Positions 7,984-13,380 are shown, numbered from the stretch's first letter. The stretch is DNA of 13,380 bases from Bacteroidales bacterium UBA6248 (GCA_002441345.1 DJVU01000083.1:2460-15839); one strand, 5' to 3'. Made by a program: numbers and translations. Notes: generated by a model from the sequence alone, not told the origin.

Positions 7984-9321
7984 TTAGCGGAGATTCTCCG
8001 TTTCGGGAAGTCCGTATTCTTCTTCCATGCGGATGTCGAGTTTCTCAAGAGCATCCAGCACCGGGTTGTAGATTTCTGGGATTACGGGGCGGAATACACC
8101 TTTTACGTTGATTTCGCCTTTCAGAATCATCTCAACGCCTATGGCTGCCGGAAGGGCAACGGTGCGGGCAATGGAGGTGTCGGTAGCGGGAGTGCCAAAG
8201 TCGAGCATGCGTGAGCGGATCACCTCTTTGCTGCCGTCGGGATACGATGCCAGGAAGGTATGCTGCATCACCACCATATCACGTTCGTTATGACCAAGCT
8301 CCATTTTGCTGATCATCAGGTCGCTGGTAACTTCAAACGGGGAGTCCTCGCCACGACCCATGGGCTGGTCTTCAAACAGACCAAGCCATTCCATCGCTTT
8401 AATGGCGTGAGCATTAACGTCGAGCTTCAGATAAGCAGCTACTTTAGCCTTAATGTCGGCCGAACTTCCGGCACCAATCTGATGCGCCATGAAACCGGCG
8501 TAAGTGAGCCCGCTCATGTCAAATTTATCGTATGAAATCAGGTTAAGCTGTTTCATGGCATCGATGCTTTCGCACCATCCCGGGAAACGGAAGGTGCCGC
8601 GCATCATGGTTTTAGTTTCCGGAATGCCGTAGATGTCGATGTACGAGATGGAGTCGCGGTTCGGATAAACCTCGAGCATCCCTACATTGGTGAAATCAAC
8701 CTTCATCGGATTTTTAAAGAGGTTCTGCGTGGGAACGTCAATTACGTTTCCGTACCTCAGGTATTTTGCATCGTTGTTGCCGGCCATAACCACGCCTTTC
8801 GGACTCCATGAGAATTTGTACATGAAGGGATTGTTCGCAGCTTCGGGAGCAGGAAGGGCTCCGCAGATGGAGTAGAACTCTTCGATTTTCCCGTTACGGG
8901 CGCGCACGTTGTCGATGATGCGCATGGCCGACATATGGTCGATGCCCGGGTCGAGTCCCAGTTCATTCAGTATGATGATGCCGGCTTCTTTTGCCTGTGC
9001 ATCCAAAGCCTGCATCTCCGGTTTTACGTAGGAGGTGGTTACCATGTTCTTCCTGTGCTTGAGGCAGTACCTGGCAACAAGCAGGTGATAGGCATAGGGC
9101 AGGAGGCTAACCGAAAGGTCGTGTTCGGCTACCATACGGTCTAGTGCAGCTTCGTCTTCAACGGTCCATGCAACGGCGGCTCCGTTCGGGTGGCCCGAAA
9201 TCATGGCTTCTGCCTTCGATTTGGTACGCGTAGCAACGGTAACATGAATTCCTTTACCCAGCAGGTGGGTAACGATGGGCTTTACCACGAGTCCGGCGCC
9301 CAGGATTAGTACTTTCTTCAT
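7984..9321 (-). CDS. saccharopine dehydrogenase (L-glutamate-forming), AASS C-half homologue
   Basis: A 445-residue enzyme that oxidises saccharopine to glutamate and 2-aminoadipate 6-semialdehyde with NAD(P)+, the second step of saccharopine-pathway lysine breakdown. The N-terminal Rossmann site KVLILGAGLVVKP (3-15) is followed by SLLPYAYHLLVA (72-83), NELGLDPGIDHM (119-130), LPAPEAANNP (156-165) and KFSWSPKG (169-176). These are the motifs of the saccharopine dehydrogenase half of eukaryotic AASS/Lys9. The direction (lysine synthesis or degradation) follows from the neighbour: the gene immediately upstream encodes lysine-ketoglutarate reductase, and no other lysine-biosynthesis gene is present. 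The start ATG 9321 gives a nucleotide-binding motif at the expected position. It is the second gene of the operon, 150 bp behind the first, and is followed by a strong terminator. Confidence 0.92.
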   Translation of the reverse strand: MKKVLILGAGLVVKPIVTHLLGKGIHVTVATRTKSKAEAMISGHPNGAAVAWTVEDEAALDRMVAEHDLSVSLLPYAYHLLVARYCLKHRKNMVTTSYVKPEMQALDAQAKEAGIIILNELGLDPGIDHMSAMRIIDNVRARNGKIEEFYSICGALPAPEAANNPFMYKFSWSPKGVVMAGNNDAKYLRYGNVIDVPTQNLFKNPMKVDFTNVGMLEVYPNRDSISYIDIYGIPETKTMMRGTFRFPGWCESIDAMKQLNLISYDKFDMSGLTYAGFMAHQIGAGSSADIKAKVAAYLKLDVNAHAIKAMEWLGLFEDQPMGRGEDSPFEVTSDLMISKMELGHNERDMVVMQHTFLASYPDGSKEVIRSRMLDFGTPATDTSIARTVALPAAIGVEMILKGEINVKGVFRPVIPEIYNPVLDALEKLDIRMEEEYGLPETENLR

Positions 9322-9471
9322 TTTTTATTTTCAGTTTAGGGTTGTTGTTTTTTACCAAAAAGGCCCTTAGACACGAAGTTCAATGCAGAATTGTGCAACT
9401 TTCAAACATTGCATTAAACCTGTCCGGTATTTCCGGATTTTTGTGTTTAGGTGATGTTCGTTTTTGCACGA

Positions 9472-10779
9472 TTATTTCAGATAGCTTTCGATGTATTTGA
9501 AATCGTGCGTGAGTTCCCCGTTGTGCAGTATGAGGGCTTTTTTGATAGCCCCCGGCAGATCCAGGTCTTCGAACTCCTCGCTGAAATCGCAATCGGCGAT
9601 GGGTTTCACGAAGTTGATCAGTGCATCGGCGAATCCGCTGCTCGAATCGCGTGGCAGTTCGCTGGGGAGAATATCCACGGCCATTACAAGCATTCCGTTG
9701 CCCTTGTGACCCATCACCGGTTGACGGGTTACCGGGTTGTAAACAAAGATGGGGTCTTCGATTTCGGTACCCTTGTGGGTGATTTCGATGCTGCCGTCGG
9801 GATCGCAGGTAACGTCGCCGATCACCGTCAGCTTTGGTGTTCCTTCAGCAAATGCCCTCTCCAGGTAGTCTTTGGTGATCAGCCTGGGGTAGCGGGCATC
9901 CCAGTACATGCAGTTCATAAGCACCGACAGATGTGGTATGTATTTTTCAAAGATGCTGTGATAGTTTTCAGGGTGACTGTAGTAATCGTGAAGGTCGAAT
10001 TCAAGTCCCTGGTTGTGTGCTGAAAGGTGCTCTTCGCGGAATACTGTTTTGTACAGCAGGTTGTTGGGAAGGTAGTTGCGCTGACGGAGGTCGGGTAATT
10101 TTTCGGGTGAAATTTCCTTGACGGGAAGAAGGCCAAGGATTTCCTGTGCTCCTAGTGAAACGTTGCCGTAGCCGGTAAATCCGAAGGTCATTGGGCGGAG
10201 TGCTTCCGGAAGGCCTTTTTCCGCAATTTCCTGTCCCACCTCTGAGATTACCTTTTTAGCGTCTTCGAGTGAGGCATAATGATGAGCCTGCGTAATTTTA
10301 AGGAAGGGGGTTTCGTATCCGTATTCCTTCAGGCGCAAGCCAAGTGACCACAGGGAGTTGATCATTCCTGCCAGTCCGGCGTATTTGCCGAAGAAGATAA
10401 GCCGGCGTCCCTGTTCATCCACGATTTTTTCGTAATCAATAAGGTTGCAGCCCATCTCCATCATACGTTTCAGCATGGGCATGTTATATGGCTGACCTTT
10501 GATTACGTGCGAAAAGAAAATATAGGTCTTGCCCGGTTCAAAGAAATCGATTGGCATCTCTTTAACGCCAAGGATAACCGAACATTCGCCCAGGTTATCG
10601 CTGATTCGTGCGCCTGCCTTGCGGTATTCGTCGTCGGTAAATACCCTTTTCGGGGATGTCTGAACAATAATGTCGAGTTGCCTGCCTTTGATAAGTCTTT
10701 CAACATGGCGCGGTGTCAGTGGCGCGCGCCTTTCCATTACATACTTGTCTTCGTGCCTGATTCCAATAAACTTACTCAT
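9472..10779 (-). CDS. lysine-ketoglutarate reductase (saccharopine-forming), AASS N-half homologue
   Basis: A 435-residue enzyme expected to condense lysine with 2-oxoglutarate to saccharopine using NAD(P)H. The N-terminus (IGIRHEDKYVMERRAPLTP, 5-23) is the alanine dehydrogenase/PNT N-terminal-like domain. KTYIFFSHVIKGQPYNM (84-100), LIDYEKIVDEQGRR (113-126) and FGKYAGLAGMINSLWSLGLRL (130-150, shown for its AGxAGMI core) parallel the reductase half of human AASS. FGFTGYGNVSLGAQEI (199-214) is the nucleotide-binding GxGNVSxGAQ motif. The C-terminus (THDFKYIESYLK) also matches the AASS reductase end. It is therefore not a true alanine dehydrogenase. It leads the operon with saccharopine dehydrogenase. 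The 150-bp spacer (9322-9471) contains only a short TCCGG/CCGGA hairpin with no T-run on this strand, so read-through is likely. A TAAGTTTG promoter box lies at 10826-10833. Confidence 0.93.
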   Translation of the reverse strand: MSKFIGIRHEDKYVMERRAPLTPRHVERLIKGRQLDIIVQTSPKRVFTDDEYRKAGARISDNLGECSVILGVKEMPIDFFEPGKTYIFFSHVIKGQPYNMPMLKRMMEMGCNLIDYEKIVDEQGRRLIFFGKYAGLAGMINSLWSLGLRLKEYGYETPFLKITQAHHYASLEDAKKVISEVGQEIAEKGLPEALRPMTFGFTGYGNVSLGAQEILGLLPVKEISPEKLPDLRQRNYLPNNLLYKTVFREEHLSAHNQGLEFDLHDYYSHPENYHSIFEKYIPHLSVLMNCMYWDARYPRLITKDYLERAFAEGTPKLTVIGDVTCDPDGSIEITHKGTEIEDPIFVYNPVTRQPVMGHKGNGMLVMAVDILPSELPRDSSSGFADALINFVKPIADCDFSEEFEDLDLPGAIKKALILHNGELTHDFKYIESYLK

Positions 10780-10825
10780 GTTTGCCCTTGTTTTTTTAGT
10801 TATCGAGCCGGATTAGCCAGCGGGG

Positions 10826-10833
10826 CAAACTTA
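10826..10833 (-). promoter_or_regulatory. -7 promoter box for the lysine-degradation operon
   Basis: Minus-strand TAAGTTTG matches TAnnTTTG and lies 47 bp upstream of ATG 10779. No clear -33 element is seen at 19-20 bp. The remainder of the gap up to the carbonic anhydrase stop holds no operator-like repeat that I can recognise. Confidence 0.5.
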
Positions 10834-10956
10834 AAAAAATAAGTTCATTTTACTATCCCGAAAGGCATGAATTATTTTCAGGCCGGCAATTTTCGGGCTG
10901 TTGTTGCGGAAGACGTAAATCAACTGGGAAAGGATTAAACGAAATCCGTCGGATGT

Positions 10957-11583
10957 TTATTGGTTTAATAGTTCAAAGTGCCCGCCGGATGCATTGTACT
11001 GATAAATATCGCCGGTATGGATCAGGTAATGCCAGCCAAGAATTTCCAGGGTTTTCTGTTCAACGCGCTCGCGGATGTAAGGATAAGTCATCAGGTGGCC
11101 AAGCTGTTCAACAACATTGTATTGTTCGGTCAGCCATTCACGGGCGTGGAAGTCCTGTTCGGAAAGGGCGTTGTTAACGCGCACTGTCACCTGGGCTGCA
11201 AGTTCGAGCCAGCGACGGGTATGGGGAATTTTTTCGAGCTTGACCGGGCTTTCCCAGAGGGCTGCACACCCTCCGCAGTTGGAATGTCCGCATACGATAA
11301 TGTTTTTTACGTTCAGAATCTGAACGGCATATTCAATGGCAGAGGTGGTGGCAAGATATTCTTCCGATTCGCGCCAGGGGGGGACAATATTGGCAATGTT
11401 GCGCACGATAAAAAGTTCGCCGGGCATGGTTTGCGTGATGAGTGTAGGCACCACCCGTGAATCGGAACAGCCGATGAATAGGGTATGCGGATTTTGCCGG
11501 CGTCCCAGACTGGTAAAATGCTCCTTATTGGCCTCAAATTCCTGTTTTCTGAATTTCAGGATTCCGTCTTTCAGATCGGTCAT
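10957..11583 (-). CDS. beta-class carbonic anhydrase
   Basis: A 208-residue enzyme that interconverts CO2 and bicarbonate in the cytosol. The zinc site of beta-carbonic anhydrases is complete: Cys39-Ser-Asp41-Ser-Arg43 (CSDSR), then His100 and Cys103 in CGHSNCGGC. FIVRNIANIVPP (58-69) and the SAIEYAVQILNVKNIIVCGH segment around residues 81-100 are also typical. The length fits the family (about 200-220). There is no signal peptide or membrane segment, so it is not a SulP-linked form in this context. The ATG at 11583 is the first start and agrees with the family N-terminus. It is transcribed alone: 177 bp separate it from the lysine operon, and the upstream 340 bp are intergenic. The best promoter-like word (TAAATTTT, one mismatch) lies just upstream and is weak. 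Confidence 0.95.
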   Translation of the reverse strand: MTDLKDGILKFRKQEFEANKEHFTSLGRRQNPHTLFIGCSDSRVVPTLITQTMPGELFIVRNIANIVPPWRESEEYLATTSAIEYAVQILNVKNIIVCGHSNCGGCAALWESPVKLEKIPHTRRWLELAAQVTVRVNNALSEQDFHAREWLTEQYNVVEQLGHLMTYPYIRERVEQKTLEILGWHYLIHTGDIYQYNASGGHFELLNQ

Positions 11584-11672
11584 GGGTGAAAATTTAGTAT
11601 TAAACAGAAAAACATTCGTCTTGTTGGAAAAATCGTGCCGGCTTTTTTAATATTTCAGAGGGGAGGGTAGAA

Positions 11673-11690
11673 GCCGGAGTCCCGTCCGGC
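11673..11690. repeat. GCCGGA inverted repeat
   Basis: GCCGGA (11673-11678) and TCCGGC (11685-11690) pair perfectly around a 6-nt loop, in the region upstream of the carbonic anhydrase gene. There is no T-run on either side that would make it a clear terminator. The core resembles the hairpins at 1437-1461, 7922-7959 and 9423-9437. Confidence 0.5.
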
Positions 11691-11860
11691 ATTAAATAAC
11701 CGCCGGCTTGAATGCTTATAATTGAAAACCCATGCAGGCATCTGCAGGTCCGGCAATTTTCCGGCACTCTGATTAAGCTGAATTTCAGCAGCTAAGAATA
11801 GGGGAAAGGGGTAACTTAATTTGCAATTTAAAAAATTTCAATTTTTTTTTCAATGCCTGC

Positions 11861-11890
11861 TTGCAGGATCGGAAAAAGGTTCTATATTTG
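11861..11890 (+). promoter_or_regulatory. promoter of tRNA-Asp
   Basis: TTG at 11861-11863, a 19-bp spacer and TATATTTG at 11883-11890 match the Bacteroidota -33/-7 arrangement (TTG-N19-TAnnTTTG). This is the best promoter in the window. Transcription would start near 11897, about 27 nt before the mature tRNA. A CCTGC/GCAGG palindrome (11856-11867) overlaps the -33 element. Confidence 0.75.
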
Positions 11891-11923
11891 CACACTCTTT
11901 CGGGAGAAGTTCTTTAAGAAACT

Positions 11924-11997
11924 GGTCCGGTAGTTCAGTTGGTTAGAATACGTGCCTGTCACGCACGGGGTCGCGGGTTCGAGTCCCGTCCGGACCG
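11924..11997 (+). tRNA. tRNA-Asp(GTC)
   Basis: A 74-nt gene that folds into a full cloverleaf. The acceptor stem is GGTCCGG (11924-11930) with CCGGACC (11990-11996). The anticodon stem CGTGC/GCACG encloses loop CTGTCAC, with anticodon GTC at 11958-11960. The T-arm contains GGGTTCGAGTCCC. The discriminator base is G (11997), as expected for aspartate tRNA. CCA is not encoded (CTG follows). It stands alone with its own promoter and terminator. An AT-rich accessory segment begins directly at its 3' end, making it a likely integration site. Confidence 0.97.
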
Positions 11998-12014
11998 CTG
12001 ATGAGGAGAAAAGA

Positions 12015-12052
12015 AGCCTGTAATTTAACCAGTTACAGGCTTTTCCTTTTTT
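12015..12052 (+). terminator. terminator of tRNA-Asp
   Basis: AGCCTGTAA (12015-12023) and TTACAGGCT (12033-12041) form a perfect 9-bp stem with a 9-nt loop, followed by TTTCCTTTTTT. It lies 18 nt after the tRNA. The 3' two-thirds of it is part of the long direct repeat; the second copy at 13281 lacks the first four bases of the 5' arm. Confidence 0.85.
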
Positions 12053-12118
12053 AGGGTACAACATAAGTACAACATTCGGGAAATTCTCAATTTCACATGG
12101 AAGATACTCCTGTACTTG
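12019..12118 (+). repeat. long direct repeat, copy 1
   Basis: This copy matches 13281-13380 at an offset of 1262 bp, with only two differences (12054 G versus A; 12076 T versus C). It spans the loop and 3' arm of the tRNA terminator, two GTACAACAT words, and the first 22 bases of the helix-turn-helix gene. Upstream, CTGATGAGGAG (from 11998) also matches CTGATGAAGAG (from 13262) with a small indel between, so a weaker homology reaches exactly to the tRNA 3' end. Confidence 0.95.
12056..12075 (+). promoter_or_regulatory. two 11-bp-phased GTACAACAT words (possible protein-binding sites)
   Basis: GTACAACAT occurs at 12056-12064 and 12067-12075, one helical turn apart, upstream of the excisionase-like gene. 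The pair is conserved in the second repeat copy (13318-13326 and 13329-13337). The layout resembles arm-type or excisionase sites near attachment sites; that role is inferred. Confidence 0.4.
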
Positions 12119-12400
12119 AATCCTGGTTGCGTAAACTGTTATCCCCAATCATTAACAAAGCTGTTGATAAAGCAATATCCCGTCATTTTTCATCTCCCGC
12201 TCCCTTACCATCTGATCAGAATGACTTATGGGATGTTAAGCGAGCGGCTGAGTTTCTTCTATTATCTGAGCCAACGATTTATGGCCTTGTTCACAAACGC
12301 TCCATTCCCCATTACAAGAAGGGGAAAAGGTTGTACATTCTTAAATGAGGAATTAATAAAAAGAATTAAGAATGGCCATCGGATTAGTACTGATGAATAA
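12097..12400 (+). pseudogene. excisionase-like helix-turn-helix gene broken by a frameshift
   Basis: The frame from ATG 12097 gives 83 residues. Residues ~44-80 (LWDVKRAAEFLLLSEPTIYGLVHKR...PHYKKGKRLY) are a MerR/HTH_17 excisionase-type DNA-binding domain. It stops at TGA 12346-12348, exactly where the family continues. The next forward frame carries on without a gap as FLNEELIKRIKNGHRISTDE, ending at TAA 12400. Removing one A near 12336 restores LYFLNEEL and a 100-residue protein of usual length. This is a single-base insertion, so the gene is probably inactive, unless it is a sequencing error. The N-terminal half (residues 1-40, LRKLLSPIINKAVDKAIS) looks like a short helical arm. The protein would be expected to bind the repeats next to the tRNA. 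A second copy of its 5' end begins at 13359. Confidence 0.75.
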
Positions 12401-12453
12401 CTTTGATATTAAGAAAAACGTTTACTCTCCTCTTATTTCACTACCCTTTTCGG

Positions 12454-12472
12454 AATAAATAAATAAATAAAT
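12454..12472. repeat. AAAT tandem repeat
   Basis: About four and a half copies of a 4-bp AAAT unit in the non-coding stretch behind the broken helix-turn-helix gene. Such tetranucleotide runs can vary in length by slippage; no regulatory role is shown. Confidence 0.7.
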
Positions 12473-12569
12473 TAATGACTATCATTGAAAAACAAATCTG
12501 CCCAGTATAGTGACTCTACCTGAACATGGGTGGAAGAGATTGATTCTCAGAATAATCAGGGACCAACTT

Positions 12570-12590
12570 TAGGCCAGAACCACTGGCCTA
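12570..12590. repeat. perfect 8-bp inverted repeat
   Basis: TAGGCCAG (12570-12577) and CTGGCCTA (12583-12590) pair fully around loop AACCA. There is no T-run, so it is not an intrinsic terminator. It is GC-rich in otherwise AT-rich surroundings and lies about 97 bp ahead of the membrane-protein gene. Confidence 0.7.
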
Positions 12591-12686
12591 GGATATACGG
12601 AATATTCAATCAAAATATTAATTTTTAATTATTAAGACTAACCATGTAATTTTTATTAATTTTACTACTCACCAATTCATTGAGAT

Positions 12687-13157
12687 ATGAGATACTTCTT
12701 ATTACCTGTAACATTAACTCTATGGTACCTATTAACTTATTACGCTATATATTATGGCTTTATGGCTAATATTTGGCTGATTACCCAAGACTGGTTTGAT
12801 CTAATAGTTGTAATCGTTATAGCAACAGTCGCAATAATTAAATTGTTTGCAGGGTTGATAGTTCTGCTTGATGTTCTTCTATATAAATTTTACAAGCTAA
12901 AGTGGAGCATCATTTGGCTTCATAGCCTATCAGGTTTATTCGCAGTAATTAATATTCTCTATCTTCTTATTAAAAAACCAGAGCTATGGAATTTAAGGCA
13001 GTTCGAAGGTTCATTTGCAAGTTTCCTTTGGGATTATTCTCCCCTTAAAACAATAGTTTTCTTCATTTTTTGTTTCTTTTTGGCATTGGTAATATTATGG
13101 ATATTCATAGGAGAACCGTTTAGAATAAAGTTCAACAAAGGTGAGGATTTTACTTAA
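12687..13157 (+). CDS. orphan four-helix membrane protein, function unknown
   Basis: A 156-residue very hydrophobic protein that I do not recognise. Four membrane segments are apparent at about residues 4-25, 38-66, 74-96 and 121-143. Charged loops separate them (YKFYKLKW at 66-73, IKKPELWNLRQFEG at 95-108), and a short polar tail (RIKFNKGEDF) follows. The positive residues in the loop after helix 2 and in the tail suggest those parts are cytoplasmic. There is no signal peptide apart from helix 1 and no catalytic motif. Codon use is strongly AT-rich, unlike the core genes, consistent with transfer as part of the adjacent island. The start is ATG 12687; the upstream GAGATATG offers at best a weak ribosome site. 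It stands alone, in the same direction as the tRNA and the broken excisionase-like gene. It may be cargo such as an exclusion or immunity protein, but nothing in the sequence shows this. Confidence 0.7.
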   Translation: MRYFLLPVTLTLWYLLTYYAIYYGFMANIWLITQDWFDLIVVIVIATVAIIKLFAGLIVLLDVLLYKFYKLKWSIIWLHSLSGLFAVINILYLLIKKPELWNLRQFEGSFASFLWDYSPLKTIVFFIFCFFLALVILWIFIGEPFRIKFNKGEDFT

Positions 13158-13201
13158 TAGAAACATTTTTTTCACCGTAAAACGTGTTTTTCATCAAATA
13201 A

Positions 13202-13285
13202 GAACCACCACTGTGTGAAGCAGCTTATGAGAAAGTCAAGAAAACGCAAGATGAACCAGATCTGATGAAGAGTAAAAAAATGTAA
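13202..13285 (+). pseudogene. possible C-terminal remnant of a gene
   Basis: Between TAA 13199-13201 and TAA 13283-13285 a 27-codon frame reads EPPLCEAAYEKVKKTQDEPD and then LMKSKKM. It has no start codon in a usable position and a lysine/glutamate-rich, coding-like composition. It ends within the first bases of repeat copy 2. It may be the tail of a gene cut by recombination, but chance is quite possible at this length. Confidence 0.25.
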
Positions 13286-13380
13286 TTTAACCAGTTACAG
13301 GCTTTTCCTTTTTTAAGGTACAACATAAGTACAACATCCGGGAAATTCTCAATTTCACATGGAAGATACTCCTGTACTTG
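13281..13380 (+). repeat. long direct repeat, copy 2 (runs off the window)
   Basis: This is the second copy of 12019-12118, identical at 98 of 100 positions and still matching at the last base of the window, so its true end lies outside. It lacks the AGCC that starts the terminator stem in copy 1, so only TGTAA/TTACA pairs here. It is not preceded by a tRNA sequence. Confidence 0.95.
13359..13380 (+). CDS. second copy of the excisionase-like gene, first 7 codons only
   Basis: ATG at 13359 opens MEDTPVL, identical at protein and DNA level to the start of the helix-turn-helix gene at 12097, and lies at the same place within the repeat. Only 22 bases are visible, so it cannot be told whether this copy is intact. 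If it is, it may be the active version and the first copy the decayed duplicate. Confidence 0.5.

Larger units (their letters stand above)
11584..11923. other. intergenic region between carbonic anhydrase and tRNA-Asp
   Basis: No credible reading frame is seen in these 340 bases. They contain a perfect GCCGGA/TCCGGC hairpin (11673-11690, 6-nt loop), a repeated CCGGCA word around 11754-11772, a TGCAGG pair near 11733-11748, and a poly-A/T stretch at 11829-11850. The last 60 bases carry the tRNA promoter. The Cys- and Gly-poor frames here are short shadows. Confidence 0.6.
12401..12686. other. non-coding AT-rich stretch
   Basis: No supported gene. It contains an AAAT microsatellite (12454-12472), a perfect TAGGCCAG/CTGGCCTA hairpin (12570-12590) and a short ATG frame of 11 codons at 12475 that I do not credit. 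No TAnnTTTG box for the following gene was found. Confidence 0.5.
11998..13280. mobile_element. probable tRNA-Asp-associated integrated segment (edge of an island)
   Basis: An AT-rich segment, unlike the GC-richer core to the left, begins at the first base after tRNA-Asp and is bounded by a 100-bp direct repeat (12019-12118 and 13281-13380). It holds a broken excisionase-like gene, a hairpin, an AAAT repeat and an orphan membrane protein. No integrase, transposase or relaxase is visible. The outer limit on the right is unknown because the second repeat runs to the window end. The mobile nature is inferred from position, composition, repeat and the excisionase-like gene; a simple tandem duplication is the alternative. 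Confidence 0.5.

Noticed and set aside
9423..9437. TCCGG/CCGGA hairpin between the two lysine genes as a terminator
   Set aside because: The T-run follows only on the plus strand, where no gene ends. On the operon strand there is none, so it should not stop the transcript.
11973..11997. tRNA 3' end as the duplicated attachment core
   Set aside because: The sequence before repeat copy 2 (up to 13261) does not contain a recognisable copy of the tRNA 3' end. The shared part begins only after it, so a classical tRNA-end duplication is not seen here.
11882..12148. Minus-strand 88-codon frame containing GLEPATPCVTGTYSNQLNY
   Set aside because: It is the antisense reading of tRNA-Asp and its terminator. 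This peptide is a familiar spurious annotation across tRNA genes.
12116..12400. Plus-strand 94-codon frame overlapping the helix-turn-helix gene
   Set aside because: Only its last ~20 codons look like protein, and they complete the excisionase-like gene after the frameshift. The first part is a shadow.
12454..12472. AAAT run as a CRISPR or origin-type iteron array
   Set aside because: It is a short 4-bp microsatellite with no spacers, no DnaA boxes and no replication gene nearby. No CRISPR array was found anywhere in the window.

Overview
The window looks like chromosomal DNA of a Bacteroidota bacterium, probably Bacteroidales-like. Three things point there. Promoter-like TAnnTTTG boxes (the Bacteroidota -7 element) lie upstream of several genes. 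Starts lack clear Shine-Dalgarno sequences. The gene set includes a DUF4476 lipid- or envelope-type protein, a Bacteroidota-style cysteine-cluster protein and a TerB/J-domain protein. No species can be named from the sequence alone.

Positions 1-11600 are compact core genome with moderate GC. From left to right: the N-terminal half of pyruvate phosphate dikinase (minus, cut by the window edge); a secreted DUF4476 protein with its own terminator (minus); a monofunctional peptidoglycan transglycosylase (minus); a divergent outer-membrane beta-barrel protein (plus); a SpoU/TrmH-family RNA methyltransferase (minus), divergent from a class I SAM-dependent RNA methyltransferase (plus); a two-gene minus-strand unit of a TerB/J-domain co-chaperone and a CxxCxxCC protein; a two-gene minus-strand lysine-catabolism operon (lysine-ketoglutarate reductase, then saccharopine dehydrogenase) closed by a strong hairpin; and a beta-carbonic anhydrase (minus). 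The lysine pair equals the animal enzyme AASS split into two adjacent genes in the same order as the domains of the fusion.

From about 11860 the character changes. A well-formed tRNA-Asp(GTC) gene has a near-ideal promoter and a hairpin terminator. Directly behind it begins an AT-rich accessory segment. A 100-bp direct repeat (12019-12118 and 13281-13380, two mismatches in what is visible) recurs at a spacing of 1262 bp. A more weakly matching extension starts at the first base after the tRNA in copy 1. Each copy carries two GTACAACAT words 11 bp apart and the first codons of an excisionase-like helix-turn-helix gene. The first gene copy is broken by an apparent one-base insertion; the second runs out of the window. 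Between the copies lie an orphan four-helix membrane protein, a perfect 8-bp hairpin and an AAAT tandem repeat. This is best read as the edge of a tRNA-Asp-associated integrated island, possibly with stacked or duplicated element ends. No integrase is visible inside the window.
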